Source: Coxiellaceae bacterium (lineage in GTDB: Bacteria; Pseudomonadota; Gammaproteobacteria; GCA-013414725). From it: 6,772 nt of DNA. Below are positions 4,622 through 6,772 of this stretch, in pieces; the first letter of the stretch is position 1, and every line of letters starts with the position of its first letter. The position numbers and the translations under genes are program-made. The DNA is taken from assembly GCA_013414725.1 (NCBI GenBank), contig CP058706.1, forward strand, positions 902,013-908,784, written 5' to 3'. Below the pieces are notes generated by a model. The model was not told the DNA's origin and did no database searches. It saw only the letters and a program-made list of their open reading frames with translations.

Positions 4622-5650
4622 TTACTTTGTTTGAAGTTGTTGTGAAAAATTGAGTAGTTCAACAAATTTAGCTTTAGCTGCACCATTGGCGAGCATTTCT
4701 TTGGCCATGGTAATTCCATCAGCCAATGAAGTGGTAACATCGGCCGCATAAATGGCGGCACCTGCATTTAATGCTACGATATCGCGAGCAGGCCCTGCTT
4801 GGTTTGCTAATACTTGCTGTACTAAATTCAGACTTTCTTGTGGATTGTTGATTTGTATTGTTCGCAATGGCGCATTTGTTATGTTGAACTCTTCAGGAAC
4901 GATAGTGTAAGAATCAATATTCCCATGATGTAATTCAGCTACGTGCGTCGGTGCGGCAATACTGATTTCATCAAGTCCGTCAGCGGAATGTACAACTAAA
5001 ACATGTTCGCTGCCTAATTCTGCCAAAACTTCGGCAACCGGAATTAACCAGCGTTTAGCAAACACACCAATCAGTTGTTGTTTTACGCCAGCAGGATTGG
5101 CTAAAGGCCCTAGTATATTAAATAGCGTGCGAATCCCTAATTCGCGACGAGGCGCACTCACTTGTTGCCAAGCAGGGTGATAATAGGGGGCAAACATAAA
5201 ACCAATGCCAATTTTTTCGATGCAGGCAATTGTTGCCGTGGGTGTTAAATCCAAAGGGAAACCCGCAAGCGTCAATAAGTCAGCGCTGCCAGACTGGCTT
5301 GAAATGGAGCGGTTGTGATGTTTGGCTACTTTCGCTCCGGCTGCCGCTGCTACAAAAGCGCTGGTAGTTGAAATATTAAATGTGTGTGATTGATCACCAC
5401 CCGTGCCGACAATATCAACCAGATGTGGCATTGAGAGATTAATCGGTAATGCAAATTCACGCACTACTTTAACAGCTGTTGCGATTTCTGTGACGGTCTC
5501 GCCTTTAATATGCAAGCCCATTAAAAATGCACCAATTTGAGCTGGGGTTGCTGCACCAGACATTATACTTTGCATGGCGCTGCGCATTTCAGCGATGCTC
5601 AGGTCTTGTTTAGCGGCCAATTGTCTTAAAATGGCTGATAGATTACTCAT
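4622..5650 (-). CDS. trpD: Anthranilate phosphoribosyltransferase TrpD
   Basis: Transfers the phosphoribosyl group of PRPP to anthranilate, giving phosphoribosylanthranilate, the second step of tryptophan synthesis in the cytosol (EC 2.4.2.18). The 342 residues are full length for the family. The N-terminal helical domain (about 1-75) is followed by the PRPP-binding GTGGD (82-86), FNIST (91-95), KHHNR (110-114), SGSADLL (120-126), the anthranilate-site RRELGIRT (168-175), [10 protein letters not shown], and [10 protein letters not shown] (221-230) with the metal-site Asp227-Glu228. The usual KHGNR has His instead of Gly at 112, an uncommon variant to note; the other key residues are intact. 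ATG 5650 overlaps the rpe stop as ATGA and the upstream Shine-Dalgarno is weak, so translation is probably coupled to rpe. trpE and trpG do not accompany it here. A domain-level confusion with thymidine phosphorylase is excluded by length and motifs. Confidence 0.95.
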   Translation of the reverse strand: MSNLSAILRQLAAKQDLSIAEMRSAMQSIMSGAATPAQIGAFLMGLHIKGETVTEIATAVKVVREFALPINLSMPHLVDIVGTGGDQSHTFNISTTSAFVAAAAGAKVAKHHNRSISSQSGSADLLTLAGFPLDLTPTATIACIEKIGIGFMFAPYYHPAWQQVSAPRRELGIRTLFNILGPLANPAGVKQQLIGVFAKRWLIPVAEVLAELGSEHVLVVHSADGLDEISIAAPTHVAELHHGNIDSYTIVPEEFNITNAPLRTIQINNPQESLNLVQQVLANQAGPARDIVALNAGAAIYAADVTTSLADGITMAKEMLANGAAKAKFVELLNFSQQLQTK

Positions 5651-6321
5651 GCATTTGCCCGTGTTAATTGCTGTCGAAAAGCAGCAATAGTGGCGTGATA
5701 ATCTGGACTTTCAAATATGGCTGAACCTGCAATAAACATATCAGCACCTGCCGCAGCGATAGTAGCAATGTTATCGGTTTTAACTCCGCCATCAACAGCT
5801 AGTCTCGCACTCAATTGATATTGATCAAGCCAGTTACGAATGTCTCGGATCTTTCTTAGGGCGCTGGGAATAAATTTTTGACCACCAAAACCTGGATTGA
5901 CTGACATCACTAAAATCATATCGAGTTTATCTTGCATATAATCGAGATAGCTCAATGGTGTAGCAGGGTTAAGTGCAAGCCCAGTGTAACATCCATGGTC
6001 TCGTGCCAAAGCCAAACTGCGGTCAATGTGTAATGTGGCTTCTGGATGAAATACGATATAATTGGCACCTGCTTTGGCAAATTCGACGATAAGGTTATCG
6101 ACCGGTGTTGTCATTAGGTGGACATCAATAGGTGCAGTAATGCCAAAATTACGCAAGGCACGGCATGCCATTGGTCCGAATGTTAAATTTGGCACATAAT
6201 GATTGTCCATCACATCTAAATGGATCATATCAGCGCCAGCAGCAAGCGCAGCAGCAGCCTCTTCACCTAGTTTAGCAAAATTTGCTGATAGCACCGAAGC
6301 CGTGATAATGTGTTTAGTCAT
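5647..6321 (-). CDS. rpe: Ribulose-phosphate 3-epimerase Rpe
   Basis: Interconverts D-ribulose 5-phosphate and D-xylulose 5-phosphate in the pentose phosphate pathway (EC 5.1.3.1), as a cytosolic TIM-barrel metalloenzyme. The 224 residues are full length. Metal and catalytic residues are all present: His34, Asp36 and Met38 in [12 protein letters not shown], His68 in DVHLM, and Asp177 in VDGGV. The phosphate-binding NPGFGGQKF (142-150) and GSAIF near the C-terminus are also intact. Start ATG 6321 is supported by AGGA within 6326-6331 on the minus strand and by agreement with the family N-terminus ([12 protein letters not shown]). It is the first gene of a two-gene unit with trpD, overlapping by four bases. 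Its promoter is probably the minus-strand TATAAT at 6414-6409. Confidence 0.96.
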   Translation of the reverse strand: MTKHIITASVLSANFAKLGEEAAAALAAGADMIHLDVMDNHYVPNLTFGPMACRALRNFGITAPIDVHLMTTPVDNLIVEFAKAGANYIVFHPEATLHIDRSLALARDHGCYTGLALNPATPLSYLDYMQDKLDMILVMSVNPGFGGQKFIPSALRKIRDIRNWLDQYQLSARLAVDGGVKTDNIATIAAAGADMFIAGSAIFESPDYHATIAAFRQQLTRANA

Positions 6322-6325
6322 GGTA

Positions 6326-6331
6326 TTTCCT
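6326..6331 (-). promoter_or_regulatory. Shine-Dalgarno of rpe
   Basis: AGGAAA on the minus strand, four bases upstream of the rpe ATG (AGGAAATACC then ATG), supports 6321 as the start. Confidence 0.6.
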
Positions 6332-6408
6332 GGTTATTCGATTGAAAATTCGTCAAGACTTTGTCAGATGGGATGTTAGAGCACCTAAAACTCATCCGCT
6401 TTAAGTCT

Positions 6409-6437
6409 ATTATATGGGAAGCCCGTATTTAGAGCAA
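6409..6437 (-). promoter_or_regulatory. Candidate sigma-70 promoter of rpe-trpD
   Basis: On the minus strand a perfect -10 TATAAT (6414-6409) lies 17 bases from a weaker -35 TTGCTC (6437-6432). Transcription would start near 6402, leaving about 80 nt of leader before rpe. The leader shows no obvious attenuator or riboswitch. Confidence 0.5.
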
Positions 6438-6470
6438 ACGCACAGTAACTTCTGGATTATTTGAAAACGA

Positions 6471-6476
6471 AGAGGT
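6471..6476 (+). promoter_or_regulatory. Shine-Dalgarno of pheA
   Basis: AGAGGT sits six bases before ATG 6483 and supports that start. I found no convincing plus-strand promoter for pheA in 6322-6470; a TTGTCA at 6361-6366 lacks a good -10. Confidence 0.55.
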
Positions 6477-6482
6477 CAGCCA

Positions 6483-6772
6483 ATGAAAGTAGCAATACAA
6501 GGAGAACTCGGAGCATTTAGTCATCAAGCAGCACTCAATATGGTGCCACGTTGTCATGTTGTGCCTTGTGCTCGAGCTGCAGAAATGTTTGCAAAGGCAG
6601 ATTCAGGTAAAGTGCAAGCGGCCGTTGTGCCACTTGAGAACACGTTGGCTGGTTCAGTCGCTGAACATTATGATTTACTATTGCGATATCCTTTATTTAT
6701 TCAAGCAGAATTTCGTTTGCGTATCGTCCATAATTTAATTGCTGCGCCAGGAGTGAAATTTTCTGCCATCAA
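6483..6772 (+). CDS. pheA: Prephenate dehydratase, N-terminal part (runs off the window)
   Basis: Converts prephenate to phenylpyruvate, the penultimate step of phenylalanine synthesis (EC 4.2.1.51). The 96 visible residues start MKVAIQGELGAFSHQAAL, the family's opening glycine motif, followed by VVPLENTLAGSVAEHYDLLL, the substrate-binding loop with the conserved Glu-Asn, and RLRIVHNLIAAPG. The protein begins directly with the dehydratase domain, so it is not the chorismate mutase-prephenate dehydratase fusion typical of enteric P-proteins; a partner mutase must be encoded elsewhere. The catalytic Thr-Arg-Phe motif and the C-terminal ACT regulatory domain would lie beyond the edge. It is divergent from rpe, with 161 bp between the two start codons. 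Confidence 0.92.
   Translation, partial: MKVAIQGELGAFSHQAALNMVPRCHVVPCARAAEMFAKADSGKVQAAVVPLENTLAGSVAEHYDLLLRYPLFIQAEFRLRIVHNLIAAPGVKFSAI

Noticed and set aside
4579..4767. Minus-strand frame of 62 codons
   Set aside because: It overlaps the 3' end of trpD in another frame and looks like a shadow; trpD is unambiguous.
6361..6390. Plus-strand promoter for pheA with TTGTCA as -35
   Set aside because: At 17-18 bases spacing the -10 position has at most a two-base match to TATAAT.
6556..6738. Plus-strand frame of 60 codons
   Set aside because: It lies wholly inside pheA in another frame; the prephenate dehydratase motifs are in the frame starting at 6483.

Overview
The window looks like a low-GC gammaproteobacterium, most plausibly a host-associated or intracellular lineage of the Legionellales/Coxiella kind. 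The grounds are the closest family resemblance of the housekeeping proteins, a large leucine-rich-repeat (LRR) gene of the type these bacteria use as effectors, and an intergenic cluster of short palindromic repeats. This placement is inference; no marker gene here fixes the taxon.

Layout: (a) 2-190, + strand, the C-terminal end of a SCO1/SenC-like protein. (b) 191-361, a short leader with a tandem TTAA-type direct repeat resembling a PmrA box, a 7-bp stem-loop and a near-perfect Shine-Dalgarno. (c) 362-4112, + strand, a broken locus. Read with single-base corrections it gives one continuous protein of about 1,250 residues, or two proteins with a second start at 2751. It carries two blocks of ribonuclease-inhibitor-type LRRs (28-29 residue period) and long helix-rich stretches of unknown function. 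I count 11 frame changes (10 if it is two genes), most of them at A/T runs, and no in-frame nonsense codon. (d) 4113-4621, no gene: a cluster of degenerate repeats of one 75-nt family in both orientations, plus an 83-bp palindromic element. It lies between convergent genes, and one copy forms a terminator-like hairpin just after trpD. (e) 6321-4622, - strand, an intact rpe-trpD pair overlapping by ATGA. (f) 6322-6482, a divergent promoter region. (g) 6483 to the window end, + strand, the start of a stand-alone prephenate dehydratase gene (pheA).

Metabolically the right-hand genes fit together. Rpe feeds the pentose phosphate pathway that supplies ribose-5-phosphate for PRPP, TrpD uses PRPP and anthranilate for tryptophan, and prephenate dehydratase makes the phenylalanine precursor. 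The trpE/trpG genes often found between rpe and trpD in gammaproteobacteria are absent here. The broken LRR locus is AT-richer than these genes and probably a former effector-like accessory gene; the intact neighbours argue that its frameshifts are not just uniform sequencing error, although this cannot be settled from the sequence alone.
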